Shown here in pieces: positions 24,772 to 32,870 of a stretch of 50,868 nt of DNA; the first letter of the stretch is position 1; the number at the start of each line of letters is the position of its first letter. Where the stretch lies: positions 1-50,868 of the forward strand of contig DASRVH010000021.1 of assembly GCA_035655155.1 (NCBI GenBank), read 5' to 3'. Below the pieces are notes generated by a model. It ran no database searches. It was not told where the DNA came from and saw nothing but the letters and a program-made list of their open reading frames with translations. The position numbers were made by a program, and so were the translations under genes. The stretch is from Lentisalinibacter sp035655155 (lineage in GTDB: Bacteria > Pseudomonadota > Gammaproteobacteria > Steroidobacterales > Woeseiaceae).

Positions 24772-26741
24772 GTCGCTGCCCTGCCCTCCGCGGCCGCACC
24801 GGCCTCCGCCGTCCGCCGCTCAGAGGCCGGCACCCGGTAACGCCGGTCGGTCATCGCCACGATGCCGCCGAGCGCCATCACGGCACAGCCGAACCAGATC
24901 CAGCGGATCAGGGGCTTGTACTGGATGCGCACGCTCCAGGCGCCGTTACCCAGCGAGTCGCCCAGCGCGACGAACAGGTCCCGGTCCCATCCGGCGTCGA
25001 TACTCGCCTCGGTCATGGGACTCTGGCGCACCCGGTACACCCGCTTCTGCGGGGTGAGGACGGTGACGAGCTCGCCGTCACGGCGCACCTCGAACTCCGC
25101 CTCCATGGCGTCGTAGTTGGGGCCCTCCACCTCGCGCAGGCCGCGCATCGTGAAGTCGTAACCGGCCACCTGTATGGTCTCGCCCGGACTCGCCCGCATG
25201 TCGACTTCCTGGCCGTAGGACATCACGGCCGTGACGCCGATGACGAACATGCCGACGCCGAGATGCGCGAGCTGCATGCCCGTGACGGCGCGCGACTGCC
25301 GGGGCCCGGAACGCTTGCCGAACAAGCGCATCAGCGGGTCCCAGACGGCGGTGAAGCTCACGAAGAACGCCGCCAGCATGCCGGTGAAGATCAGCGGCGT
25401 GATGCGGCCGTAGATCAGCCAGGGCACCAGGGTGGCCAGGGGCACCGCGATGGCCAGCGGCAGGCGCACCTGACGCCAGATGGCCATCTTGTCGCCGCTG
25501 CGCCAGGCCGTGCTCATCCCGATGCCTATCAGCAATGACAGCGGCAGCATCGGGATAATGAACGCCAGGTCGAAGAACGGCGGGCCCACGGAGATCTTGC
25601 CGAGACCGAGGCCGTCCAGGAACAGCGGATAGAGCGTTCCCAGCAGCACCAGCGTGGCCGTGATCACCAGCAGCACGTTGTTCAGGAGCAGGAAGGTCTC
25701 CCGGGACAGGGGCTTGAAGCCGGCGTCGGAATCCATCTTCGGTGCCCGCCAGGCGTATAACGCGAGCGCCGAGCCCACCACTATGGCGAGGAAGGCCAGG
25801 ATGAAGGCGCCGCGAGTGGGGTCACTGGCGAATGCGTGCACGGAGACCAGCACGCCGGAGCGCACCAGGAACGTGCCGAGCAGACTGAGCGAGAACGCGG
25901 TGATCGCGAGCAGCAGCGTCCAGCTCTTGAACAGGCCGCGTTTCTCCGTGACCGCCAGCGAGTGTATCAGGGCCGTGCCGACCAGCCAGGGCATGAACGA
26001 GGCGTTCTCCACCGGATCCCAGAACCACCAGCCGCCCCAGCCGAGTTCGTAGTACGCCCACCAGCTGCCCAGCGCGATGCCGATGGTAAGGAACATCCAG
26101 GCGGCCGTGGTCCAGGGCCGCGTCCAGCGGGCCCAGTCCCGGTCGAGCTTGCCCTCCAGCATCGCGGCGACCGCGAAGGCGAAGGCCACGGCGAAGCCCA
26201 CGTAGCCGATGTAGAGCATCGGCGGATGGATCACCAGCGCCGGGTCCTGCAGCAGCGGATTGAGGTCGGCGCCGTCGGGTGCTGCCGGCACGAGCCGCTC
26301 GAACGGATTCGAGGTAAACAGCGTGAAGGCGTAGAAGCCCACGCTGAGCAGGCCCATCACGCCGATGACCCGGGCGCCGAAGCGTTGCGGCATCTGGCGC
26401 GATGCATAGGCGACACCGACGGTCCAGGCGGCCATTGCCAGGGTCCACAGCAGCAGGGATCCCTCGTGCGCACCCCATACCGCGGCGATGCGGTAAGCGA
26501 TCGGCAGCATGGAGTTCGAGTTGTTGGCGACGTACAGAACCGAGAAGTCGTTCTGTATGAAGGCCCAGGTGAGGCACAGGAAGGACACACCCATGAAGCC
26601 GAACTGCGCCACGGCGGCCGGGCGGGCCACCGCCGTCCATTGCGTCTTGCCGAGCTGTGCCCCGGCCAGCGGGACGATGCCCTGGACCAGTGCCAGCGCA
26701 AGGGCGAGGATGAGTGCGAATTGTCCTATTTCGGGGATCAT
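24768..26741 (-). CDS. ccmF: Haem lyase CcmF
   Basis: The large integral membrane subunit of the cytochrome c haem lyase, attaching haem from CcmE to apocytochrome c in the periplasm. The 657 residues have about 15 hydrophobic helices and the family's tryptophan-rich signature GGWWFWDPVENASFMPWL near residue 235. Conserved histidines follow in the helices. The length matches typical CcmF. It is joined to ccmE by a 4-base overlap at its start and to ccmG at its end. Confidence 0.96.
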   Translation of the reverse strand: MIPEIGQFALILALALALVQGIVPLAGAQLGKTQWTAVARPAAVAQFGFMGVSFLCLTWAFIQNDFSVLYVANNSNSMLPIAYRIAAVWGAHEGSLLLWTLAMAAWTVGVAYASRQMPQRFGARVIGVMGLLSVGFYAFTLFTSNPFERLVPAAPDGADLNPLLQDPALVIHPPMLYIGYVGFAVAFAFAVAAMLEGKLDRDWARWTRPWTTAAWMFLTIGIALGSWWAYYELGWGGWWFWDPVENASFMPWLVGTALIHSLAVTEKRGLFKSWTLLLAITAFSLSLLGTFLVRSGVLVSVHAFASDPTRGAFILAFLAIVVGSALALYAWRAPKMDSDAGFKPLSRETFLLLNNVLLVITATLVLLGTLYPLFLDGLGLGKISVGPPFFDLAFIIPMLPLSLLIGIGMSTAWRSGDKMAIWRQVRLPLAIAVPLATLVPWLIYGRITPLIFTGMLAAFFVSFTAVWDPLMRLFGKRSGPRQSRAVTGMQLAHLGVGMFVIGVTAVMSYGQEVDMRASPGETIQVAGYDFTMRGLREVEGPNYDAMEAEFEVRRDGELVTVLTPQKRVYRVRQSPMTEASIDAGWDRDLFVALGDSLGNGAWSVRIQYKPLIRWIWFGCAVMALGGIVAMTDRRYRVPASERRTAEAGAAAEGRAAT

Positions 26742-27184
26742 GGTGTCGTGCGCTCCGGGAAGTGGCCGCTCCTCTTCAGCGAGTCGGCGACTTCCGGCGG
26801 CATGTAGTTCTCGTCATGCTTCGCCAGGATCTTGTCCGCCTGAAACACCCCGTCTTCCCCCAGGCGCCCGTGCGCGATCACGCCCTGCCCCTCGCGGAAC
26901 AGATCCGGCAGCACGCCGTTGTAGCGCACGCCGAGGGAGTTCTGATAGTCGGTGATGGTGAACTCGACGTCCATGCTGCCCGATGCCCGTTCGATGGTGC
27001 CTTCCTGGACCATGCCGCCGACGCGGTAGGTGCGTTTTTCGGGCACGTTGCCCGCGGCCACCTGGTCGAGTTCGATATAGAACATCATGTTCTCCCGGAA
27101 GGCGGTCAGGCTCAGTGCCGTGGCGATCGCGAGACCGGTCACGGCCAGCCCGACGGCCAGCATCCGCTGTCGGCGAGGGGTCAT
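26738..27184 (-). CDS. ccmE: Periplasmic haem chaperone CcmE
   Basis: A 148-residue membrane-anchored OB-fold protein that carries haem covalently on a histidine. After the single N-terminal helix comes RVGGMVQEGTI, a beta-barrel, and the haem-binding site LAKHDENYMPPE with His123 and Tyr127, the canonical pair. The length is typical. Its ATG overlaps the ccmD stop in the arrangement TGATG. Confidence 0.96.
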   Translation of the reverse strand: MTPRRQRMLAVGLAVTGLAIATALSLTAFRENMMFYIELDQVAAGNVPEKRTYRVGGMVQEGTIERASGSMDVEFTITDYQNSLGVRYNGVLPDLFREGQGVIAHGRLGEDGVFQADKILAKHDENYMPPEVADSLKRSGHFPERTTP

Positions 27185-27345
27185 CAGTCGTCCTCCATTG
27201 CTTGGATTCTGCGGGCCACGTTCAGCCTGGCGGCTGCGTGGCGGCGTCTTGCCGAGGTCACGTTAAAAACGAGAATGATTGCCGTTAAGGCGAAGGAACT
27301 CCATACGTACCCGCCGTAACCGCCCATGGCCAGGAATTCACTCAT
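27184..27345 (-). CDS. ccmD: Haem exporter accessory protein CcmD
   Basis: A 53-residue single-helix membrane protein that helps release haem-loaded CcmE from CcmC. Translation of the minus strand starts MSEFLAMGGYGGYVWSSFAL, continues with a hydrophobic stretch (TAIILVFNVTSA) and then a basic tail (RRRHAAARL) ending in a glutamate- and aspartate-rich end. The position between ccmC and ccmE and the GGYGGYVWSS signature are decisive. The ATG overlaps the ccmC stop by 4 bases and its TGA overlaps the ccmE start. Confidence 0.93.
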   Translation of the reverse strand: MSEFLAMGGYGGYVWSSFALTAIILVFNVTSARRRHAAARLNVARRIQAMEDD

Positions 27346-28124
27346 CGCTGCAACTCCCCTGCCGGGATACTCTCCCCGACCGCGTTTTCCCCGAGAAGTT
27401 CACGCTTGACCCAACGGGAATGGCGCTCGCGCTCGAGCACCTCCGCCCGGGCCCGGGTGAGCAGCACCGCGGCGAAGAACAGTGTGAAGCCGATGATCAT
27501 GATCAGGAGCGGCGTGAGCATGTTGCCGGTGATCGACGGCTGGTCGAACTTGGCCAGCGTGGCGCCCTGGTGCAGCGAACTCCACCACTCCACGGAATAG
27601 TGGATGATGGGCACGTTGATGACGCCCACGATCGCCAGCACGCCGCTGGCACGGTCGGCCTTGTTGATGTCGTCGATGGAGGCGCGCAGGGCCATGTAGC
27701 CGAGATAAAGGAAGAGGAGTATCAGCTCGGAGGTGAGCCGTGCGTCGCCCCACTCCCACCAGGTCCCCCACATAGGCCGGCCCCAGATCGAGCCGGTCGC
27801 CAGCGCCAGGAAGGTGAACGAGGCGCCGATGGGCGCGCAGGCCGCGGCCACCGAGTGGGCGAGCTTCATGCGCCAGATGAGGCCGATGGCCGCGCCGGTG
27901 GCCATCACGACGTAGGCCATGAGCGAGAGATAGGCGGACGGCACGTGCACGTAGATGATGCGAAAGCCGTCACCCTGCTGGTAGTCGGCGGGTGCGAGCA
28001 CGAGGCCCTTGAAAGTGCCGACGACCAGGGCGATGGCAGCGAGTCCGCCGAACCAGGGGGCGAGCTTGCCGGCGATGCGGTAGAAGTGGGGCGGCGAGCC
28101 CAGCTTATGAAACCAAGTCCACAT
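27342..28124 (-). CDS. ccmC: Haem transporter/handler CcmC
   Basis: An inner-membrane protein with six helices that delivers haem to CcmE. The product, about 260 residues, contains the tryptophan-rich motif GTWWEWGDARLTSELILLF near the middle and conserved periplasmic His residues (YVHVPSAY and IIHYSVEWW). The start is taken as ATG 28124 (MWTWFHKLGSPP), which matches the family's beginning; an in-frame ATG at 28151 would add nine polar residues. Together with CcmA, CcmB and CcmD it forms the haem handling complex of the operon. Confidence 0.94.
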   Translation of the reverse strand: MWTWFHKLGSPPHFYRIAGKLAPWFGGLAAIALVVGTFKGLVLAPADYQQGDGFRIIYVHVPSAYLSLMAYVVMATGAAIGLIWRMKLAHSVAAACAPIGASFTFLALATGSIWGRPMWGTWWEWGDARLTSELILLFLYLGYMALRASIDDINKADRASGVLAIVGVINVPIIHYSVEWWSSLHQGATLAKFDQPSITGNMLTPLLIMIIGFTLFFAAVLLTRARAEVLERERHSRWVKRELLGENAVGESIPAGELQR

Positions 28125-28157
28125 GAGTCCTGTCCTGCTCCTGTCTGCCAATCTGCC

Positions 28158-28859
28158 TCAGTCGGCACTGATCCTCAGCGCCGCCGAGGCCGCGAAGGGT
28201 GAAAAAGTCATTGTCAGCATGGTGAGTGCCGCGAGAAGGTAGAGCGATCCCCCCGTCGTCTCTCCGTCAGCCGAGAGACTCACGGCTCTAGCACCAAAAA
28301 TCAATACGGGCATGACCAGCGGCAGCACCAGCAGACTCAGGAGCGAATTGGCCTGGCGCAACCCCACCGTCAGGGCGGCTCCCACCGAGCCGATCAGGCT
28401 GAGACTCAGCGTGCCCAGCACGAGCGAGCCCGCGAGAATCGGGAGCGACTCCTCCGGTATGAAGAAGGCCACGCCGGCCACCGGCGATATGATCACGAGG
28501 GGCAGCCCGGTCACAAGCCACTGCGCCGCGATTTTTCCGAGGACAAGAACAGAGACAGGCTGACCCGACAGCAGCAGCTGCTCCAGCGTGCCGTCTTCCC
28601 GGTCCTGCCGGAACAGCGTGCCGAGCGACATCAGGGATGCGAGCAGCGCCGCCACCCACAGCACGCCCGGCCCGAACTTCATCAGCAGCTGCTTGTCCGG
28701 GCTGACCGCCAGCGGGAACAGGCTCACCACGATCGCGAAGAAGATGAGCGGCGTGGCCATGTCGCCGGGCCGCCGGAATGCGAGCCTGAGTTCCCTGGCG
28801 ACGATCGTCAGCCAGACGCTCCAGAGTCCCGCGGGCTCGGGTCGGCGATGTCCCGTCAT
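28158..28859 (-). CDS. ccmB: Haem exporter membrane subunit CcmB
   Basis: A 233-residue six-helix permease forming the ABC-type CcmAB complex that releases holo-CcmE from CcmC. Typical features are the N-terminal LRLAFRRPGDMATPLIFF, the DREDGTLEQLLLSG segment in the cytoplasmic loop, and a glycine-rich later helix. The start overlaps the ccmA stop by 4 bases. Length and context leave little doubt. Confidence 0.95.
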   Translation of the reverse strand: MTGHRRPEPAGLWSVWLTIVARELRLAFRRPGDMATPLIFFAIVVSLFPLAVSPDKQLLMKFGPGVLWVAALLASLMSLGTLFRQDREDGTLEQLLLSGQPVSVLVLGKIAAQWLVTGLPLVIISPVAGVAFFIPEESLPILAGSLVLGTLSLSLIGSVGAALTVGLRQANSLLSLLVLPLVMPVLIFGARAVSLSADGETTGGSLYLLAALTMLTMTFSPFAASAALRISAD

Positions 28860-29497
28860 GACTTCCTCCCGAGTTCCAGTTGCGCGAGCTCGACCCGCTC
28901 GACTTCGACGGCTTCGTGGGCCACCAGCACACAGACACCGCCGCCGATCACGTGTTCCGAGATCAGCTGTTTCACCAGTGCCTTACCGGCCACGTCCAGG
29001 TTGGTCAGGGGCTCGTCCATCAGCCAGAGACGGGCCTCGCTCAGCAGCAGGTTGGCCAGCGAGGCGCGCCGGCGCTGCCCCGCCGAGAGCCGGCCTGCCT
29101 GTATCTCCGCCAGCCGGTCGATCTGCAGCTTGTCCATGATCCGGGCCACCGCGGAGTCGTCGCGGCCGAAGCGCAGGCGCCGGTGCATCGACAGATTCTC
29201 GCGCAGCGTCAGGTCGTCCTTCAGCGCCGGCCGATGGCCGCACCAGGCGAGGTCCTGGGCATACTCCTGACGCACGCTCTCGATGCGGTGCCCGCACCAG
29301 TACACCTGACCGTCCTCGGCCAGCGTCAGGCCGGCGAGCGTTCGCAGCAGCGTGGTCTTGCCGCTGCCGTTCGGGCCCACCACGTGCAGGGCCTCGCCCG
29401 GCCCCACTTCCAGGTCCAGCCGCTTGAACAGACATCGGTCGCCGCGGAACAGGGTGAGCCCGTGGGCCTTGAGATAAGGGGCGCCGAGTTCAGCCAC
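28856..29497 (-). CDS. ccmA: Haem exporter ATPase CcmA
   Basis: The ATPase of the CcmAB complex, 213 residues. Walker A is GPNGSGKTTL (about 41-50), the signature motif LSAGQRRRASLA, and Walker B LWLMDEPLTNLD, all intact. The start is taken as the GTG at 29497 (GGAGG lies 6 bases ahead); a GTG at 29524 in frame would add nine residues. It is the first gene of a nine-gene minus-strand operon. The upstream 291 bases are AT-rich and carry its promoter; on the minus strand a TTGAAA in this stretch is a weak -35 candidate with no good -10. Confidence 0.94.
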   Translation of the reverse strand: MAELGAPYLKAHGLTLFRGDRCLFKRLDLEVGPGEALHVVGPNGSGKTTLLRTLAGLTLAEDGQVYWCGHRIESVRQEYAQDLAWCGHRPALKDDLTLRENLSMHRRLRFGRDDSAVARIMDKLQIDRLAEIQAGRLSAGQRRRASLANLLLSEARLWLMDEPLTNLDVAGKALVKQLISEHVIGGGVCVLVAHEAVEVERVELAQLELGRKS

Positions 29498-29524
29498 GGG
29501 CAGCCTCCACCCGGCTGCACACAC

Positions 29525-29700
29525 CTGAGGGCGCCCGATGACCGTTGGTGTATCGGCCAGATAAAATCTTTTTTTTCAACATTTTAAATCGGGTTTTTAG
29601 CTTTGATTCTAAGATCAGCAATCGAAGTGTCATCCCGGGGATATATACCGAGCGTCGAAGCGTTTACATAAGTTCGGCGTCTGTCGTAGACTGGACGGCC
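29525..29700. promoter_or_regulatory. AT-rich divergent promoter region between ccmA and the FHA gene
   Basis: In an otherwise GC-rich window this stretch carries long A/T runs (29561-29610 holds T8, AAAT and TTTT runs). It separates the divergent ccm operon and the ExeA/FHA-type gene, so it must hold two promoters and possibly UP-like elements or a binding site for a nucleoid protein. The 291-base gap between the genes holds no convincing gene; an open frame of about 90 codons across it has no family features. Confidence 0.45.
29663..29692 (+). promoter_or_regulatory. Candidate sigma70 promoter for the ExeA/FHA gene
   Basis: TTTACA (29663-29668, 5 of 6 to consensus) is followed after 18 bases by TAGACT (29687-29692, 4 of 6). 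A transcript starting near 29699 would have a leader of about 90 bases. Placed just downstream of the AT-rich stretch. Confidence 0.3.
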
Positions 29701-29767
29701 CGTTGCGGCGGGCAGGAGTCCGTAAACGACGTCACCCGACCAACAACAAAGACGGCAGCATGGGCCT

Positions 29768-29785
29768 CCAAGGTTTCCAAGGTTT
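29768..29785 (+). repeat. Tandem 9-base repeat at a ribosome-binding site
   Basis: Two adjacent copies of CCAAGGTTT; the AAGG of the second copy lies 6 bases ahead of the ATG at 29789 and serves as its Shine-Dalgarno-like site. Confidence 0.7.
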
Positions 29786-29788
29786 CGA

Positions 29789-31087
29789 ATGAACAGTCGC
29801 ATACCTGGTCTCGAGCGTGAGCCTTTCGGCATGGACGGAACCTCCCCCGTCTATATCGAAACGCCTCCCATGCGCGACGCCCTCGCGATGATGCACGAAG
29901 TCTACCGCGATCCGAAGGGGCTCGGCACGCTCAGCGGCCTGACCGGAAGCGGCCGCAGGACCGTGCTGGAGCAGTTCGCATCCCGGCTCCGGCGCGAGGA
30001 CGTCTCCGCAGTGGTCGTGGATGGTAACGGAATGGACCGCCTCGCGCTGTTGCGGACAGTGCTTAGTGAGATCGGTTACGAACTCGATACCGTTGCGCCG
30101 GACGATCTGTCCAGCATGCTGCGGGTGTTCCTGATCCATCAGTGCCACGCCGGCCAGCCGGTCTTCCTCGGTTTCGTGAACGTCAGCGCCATGCACCCCT
30201 CGGCGCTGGAGGAGATCTGTCGCCTCGCGCAGATCACCGCGGCGAACGAGGCGGCCGCGAGACTGGTCCTCTCCTGTGACGATCGCCTGGAGCAGATCAT
30301 CCGCGCACCGGCCATGGGCCCGGTGCGCGAGCGCATCACCGCCGGCTGCCGTCTGCGGGCGCTCGATCTGATCGAGACCGACGACTACATCGTTCGGCAC
30401 CTGCGCGCGGCAGGCGCGGGCTCCCATGCCAACTACCTCACCGACGGAGCCATCGCCCTCCTCTGGCGCGCCAGCGGCGGACTGCCGGGCGAGATCGAGT
30501 CCCTGGCGCTGGACGTGCTCCGCGGCGGACGGCTGCCGGCGGATACGGACGAGGTGCGCCAGACGCTCGGGCTCGACGAGCGGACCGCGGAACCGCCAGC
30601 CCCCGACGGGCCGGCCCGCGCCCCACGATCGGAGCCACCCACGCGGCTGGTGGTGTCGCGCGACGGCGAGGTCGTCAGCGACCGGCACTGGCCGGCGGGC
30701 CGGGTCCTGATCGGCCGCGACGCCCATAACGACGTCACCCTGCCGAGCCGCTACGTCAGCCGGCATCACGCGCTGATCGTGGTGGAAGAAGGTCGCGCCT
30801 GGATCGCCGACCTGAAGAGCATGAACGGCACCTACGTGAACTCGCGGCGGGTCTCGCAGAAGGCGCTGCAACACGACGACGTGATCTCCATCGGCAATCA
30901 CCGCGTGAAGTACCTGAATCCGGCCGCCCGTCACGCGGACGGCATGGAGGAACCGGGGCTGGCCGACACCGCGATCATGCGCAGCCTGCAGGAAGTGCGC
31001 CACCTGTTCGCCGTGGACGCGGCCGGCGACGACACCGTGCTGCAGGATGCGAACGAGACCGGAACCGCGGGCGACAAGGCCGGCTGA
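29789..31087 (+). CDS. ExeA-like ATPase-fold protein fused to an FHA domain
   Basis: A 432-residue protein. Residues 1-265 resemble ExeA/GspA-type AAA proteins: the LEREPFGMDG start, a P-loop-like GLTGSGRRTVL (50-60) and the following helices. The Walker A Lys is Arg (GRRT instead of GKT) and the Walker B place (PVFLGFVNVSAM) has no acidic pair, so ATP hydrolysis is unlikely. After a proline-rich linker (265-285) comes a canonical FHA domain (about 305-376) with GR (309-310), SRHH (324-327) and NGT (346-348), which binds phosphothreonine peptides. No membrane segment. It is divergent from the ccm operon. Function unknown; a scaffolding role is inferred. Confidence 0.8.
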   Translation: MNSRIPGLEREPFGMDGTSPVYIETPPMRDALAMMHEVYRDPKGLGTLSGLTGSGRRTVLEQFASRLRREDVSAVVVDGNGMDRLALLRTVLSEIGYELDTVAPDDLSSMLRVFLIHQCHAGQPVFLGFVNVSAMHPSALEEICRLAQITAANEAAARLVLSCDDRLEQIIRAPAMGPVRERITAGCRLRALDLIETDDYIVRHLRAAGAGSHANYLTDGAIALLWRASGGLPGEIESLALDVLRGGRLPADTDEVRQTLGLDERTAEPPAPDGPARAPRSEPPTRLVVSRDGEVVSDRHWPAGRVLIGRDAHNDVTLPSRYVSRHHALIVVEEGRAWIADLKSMNGTYVNSRRVSQKALQHDDVISIGNHRVKYLNPAARHADGMEEPGLADTAIMRSLQEVRHLFAVDAAGDDTVLQDANETGTAGDKAG

Positions 31088-31103
31088 ACCCCTCCCCTGC
31101 CCG

Positions 31104-31379
31104 TCAGCGGAATTCCGCATCGATGAGGCGATCGATCTCGCGCTCGATGTCCTGACGGAAAAACATCAGCGACAGCCCCACGGACGCATCGATCACGATG
31201 TCGTCCTCGTGCACGTCGATATGGCCGCTCAGAGCCGGACGCTCGAAGCTGAGCGTGTTGTCCTGCCAGCGGATCCGCACACCGTATTCCGAAGCCAGCT
31301 CGTTGGCGATGCGGTTGACGGCCGCGACCGCCTCGTCGTGGCTGAGCCGGTGCCTGCGCCGTATCCGTATGCTGGGCAT
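31104..31379 (-). CDS. Putative polyhydroxyalkanoic-acid system protein
   Basis: A 91-residue protein matching the small family annotated as PHA system protein (PHA_gran_rgn): the RRRHRLSHDEAVAAVNRIAN start, the basic pattern GVRIRWQDNTLSFER and the end QDIEREIDRLIDAEFR. Members occur near PHA or lipid-storage genes and have no proven biochemical role. It follows the WS/DGAT gene by 25 bases on the same strand, so a link to neutral lipid storage is plausible. Confidence 0.8.
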   Translation of the reverse strand: MPSIRIRRRHRLSHDEAVAAVNRIANELASEYGVRIRWQDNTLSFERPALSGHIDVHEDDIVIDASVGLSLMFFRQDIEREIDRLIDAEFR

Positions 31380-31404
31380 GGTTTGGTGGGGGGCGCCAGC
31401 GGGC

Positions 31405-32778
31405 TCAGGCGCGGGCCGCGGCGGCGCTCTCGAGCTCGTCGAAGGCGGCGACGATGCCCTCCGCGATACGCCCGGGATCCGGGACCGCCTGGCGGCCGGT
31501 CAGCAGGCCGAAATGAAGATTGCCGGCGTAGCTGTAGATGGTCACGTTCATGGACATGCCGGGCGGGATCGTGGATATGGGGTAACTGGCCGTCAGCCGC
31601 GCACCGCGGATGTAGCGCGGCTCGGTGCCGCCGATGACGTTGGATACCAGCACGTTGCCCAGCGGCGGGAAACGCTCCGACAGGTGCGCCAGATCGCCGA
31701 TCTGCATCAGCGTCTGCACGAGGATGGTGTAGGCCTCGGCGGCCTCGATGCCCATCTCGGCATACTCGTGCTTGACGCTGCCGGCATGCTCGTGGATCTC
31801 CTGCAGCCGCGCCAGCGGATCGGATTCGCCGGAGGCCAGCTCGAGCAGCGCGATGGTCACCTGGTTGCCGCTGCCGCCCTCGTCGCTGCGCACGGAGATC
31901 GGCATCTGCGCCACCAGCGGCTTGTCGGGATGCTCGTCCCGCTCGTCGAGATAGCGCCTGAGCGCGGTGTCGCAGAGCGCCAGGATCACGTCGTTCACGG
32001 TCACGTCCTGCGCTTTCGCCAGCGACCTCACCCGGTCGAGCGGGACGCTGCACACGCCGAACGCGCGGGCCGCGGTCAGGGGCTGATTTAAGGCGGTGCG
32101 CGGCGCCGTGAAGGGCACGGGCAACTCGTCGCCGCCGCCGAGGAGTCGCCAGCCGTGCCGCAGCGCGAGCTGACTGAGTTGCGGCCCCACCATGGCGAAG
32201 CGCCCGAAGGTCTTCGCCGAGCCGAACAGGGTTTCGACGATGCCCTTGCGCACCGCCTCGTGCTCACGGCTTTGCTCGGCATTGGCCCACATCGGCGCCA
32301 CGTCCGCGTCCGGCGTCTTCGACAGGCTCGCCATCGAGCGCCGGGACATGCTGATGCCGTCCATGTAGGCGTGGTGGATCTTGGCGTAGACGCCGAAGCG
32401 CCCGCCTTCGAGCCCCTCGATCACGTAGACCTCCCACAGCGGCGCGTTACGGTCGAGCAGGCGGCCGTGCAGCTGCGCCACCCGGTCCAGCAGGTCCTGT
32501 TCCCGGCCCGGCGACGGCAGCGCCTCGTGGAAGATGTGGTCGGCCAGGTCCATGTCCGGATCGACCACCCAGCGGGGACGGCCGGCCAGAGGGACTTTCA
32601 GCTTCTGGTTGAACGGCTCCACCGGCTCGCTGGCCAGCATGTCCGCCACCAGGCCGCGCACGAAGTCCTCCGGCGCATCCGGCGGCGGCTCGAAGACCTG
32701 CAGGCCGCCCACGTGACGCGGGCTGTCCTTGGTCTCGAGCAAGAGCAGCATGTAGTCGAGGAGTGACAGCTGCGACAT
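31405..32778 (-). CDS. Wax ester synthase/diacylglycerol acyltransferase (WS/DGAT)
   Basis: Esterifies acyl-CoA to diacylglycerol or a fatty alcohol to make storage lipid. The 457 residues carry the catalytic HHxxxDG as HHAYMDG (135-141), the N-terminal LLDYMLLLLETKDSPRHVGG start, and the later NVIGGTEPRYIRGA that corresponds to the second conserved motif of the family. Residues PLWEVYVIEGLEGGRFGVY precede the active site as in known members. ATG 32778 is taken over GTG 32784, since GAGG lies 5 bases ahead of it. Located between the TPR gene and the PHA-system gene. Confidence 0.92.
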   Translation of the reverse strand: MSQLSLLDYMLLLLETKDSPRHVGGLQVFEPPPDAPEDFVRGLVADMLASEPVEPFNQKLKVPLAGRPRWVVDPDMDLADHIFHEALPSPGREQDLLDRVAQLHGRLLDRNAPLWEVYVIEGLEGGRFGVYAKIHHAYMDGISMSRRSMASLSKTPDADVAPMWANAEQSREHEAVRKGIVETLFGSAKTFGRFAMVGPQLSQLALRHGWRLLGGGDELPVPFTAPRTALNQPLTAARAFGVCSVPLDRVRSLAKAQDVTVNDVILALCDTALRRYLDERDEHPDKPLVAQMPISVRSDEGGSGNQVTIALLELASGESDPLARLQEIHEHAGSVKHEYAEMGIEAAEAYTILVQTLMQIGDLAHLSERFPPLGNVLVSNVIGGTEPRYIRGARLTASYPISTIPPGMSMNVTIYSYAGNLHFGLLTGRQAVPDPGRIAEGIVAAFDELESAAAARA

Positions 32779-32870
32779 GGCCACCTCGGCGCCGGAACTC
32801 TGTTCAACCGGCGTCGAGGATAACGCGCGATCCCCGCCCCGTCACCTTGCCGTCACGGACGGCGGCCAGC

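Noticed and set aside
29545..29820. A + strand open frame of about 91 codons across the AT-rich spacer
   Set aside because: It lies in the promoter region and overlaps the FHA gene start in another frame; composition and lack of any motif suggest a chance frame.
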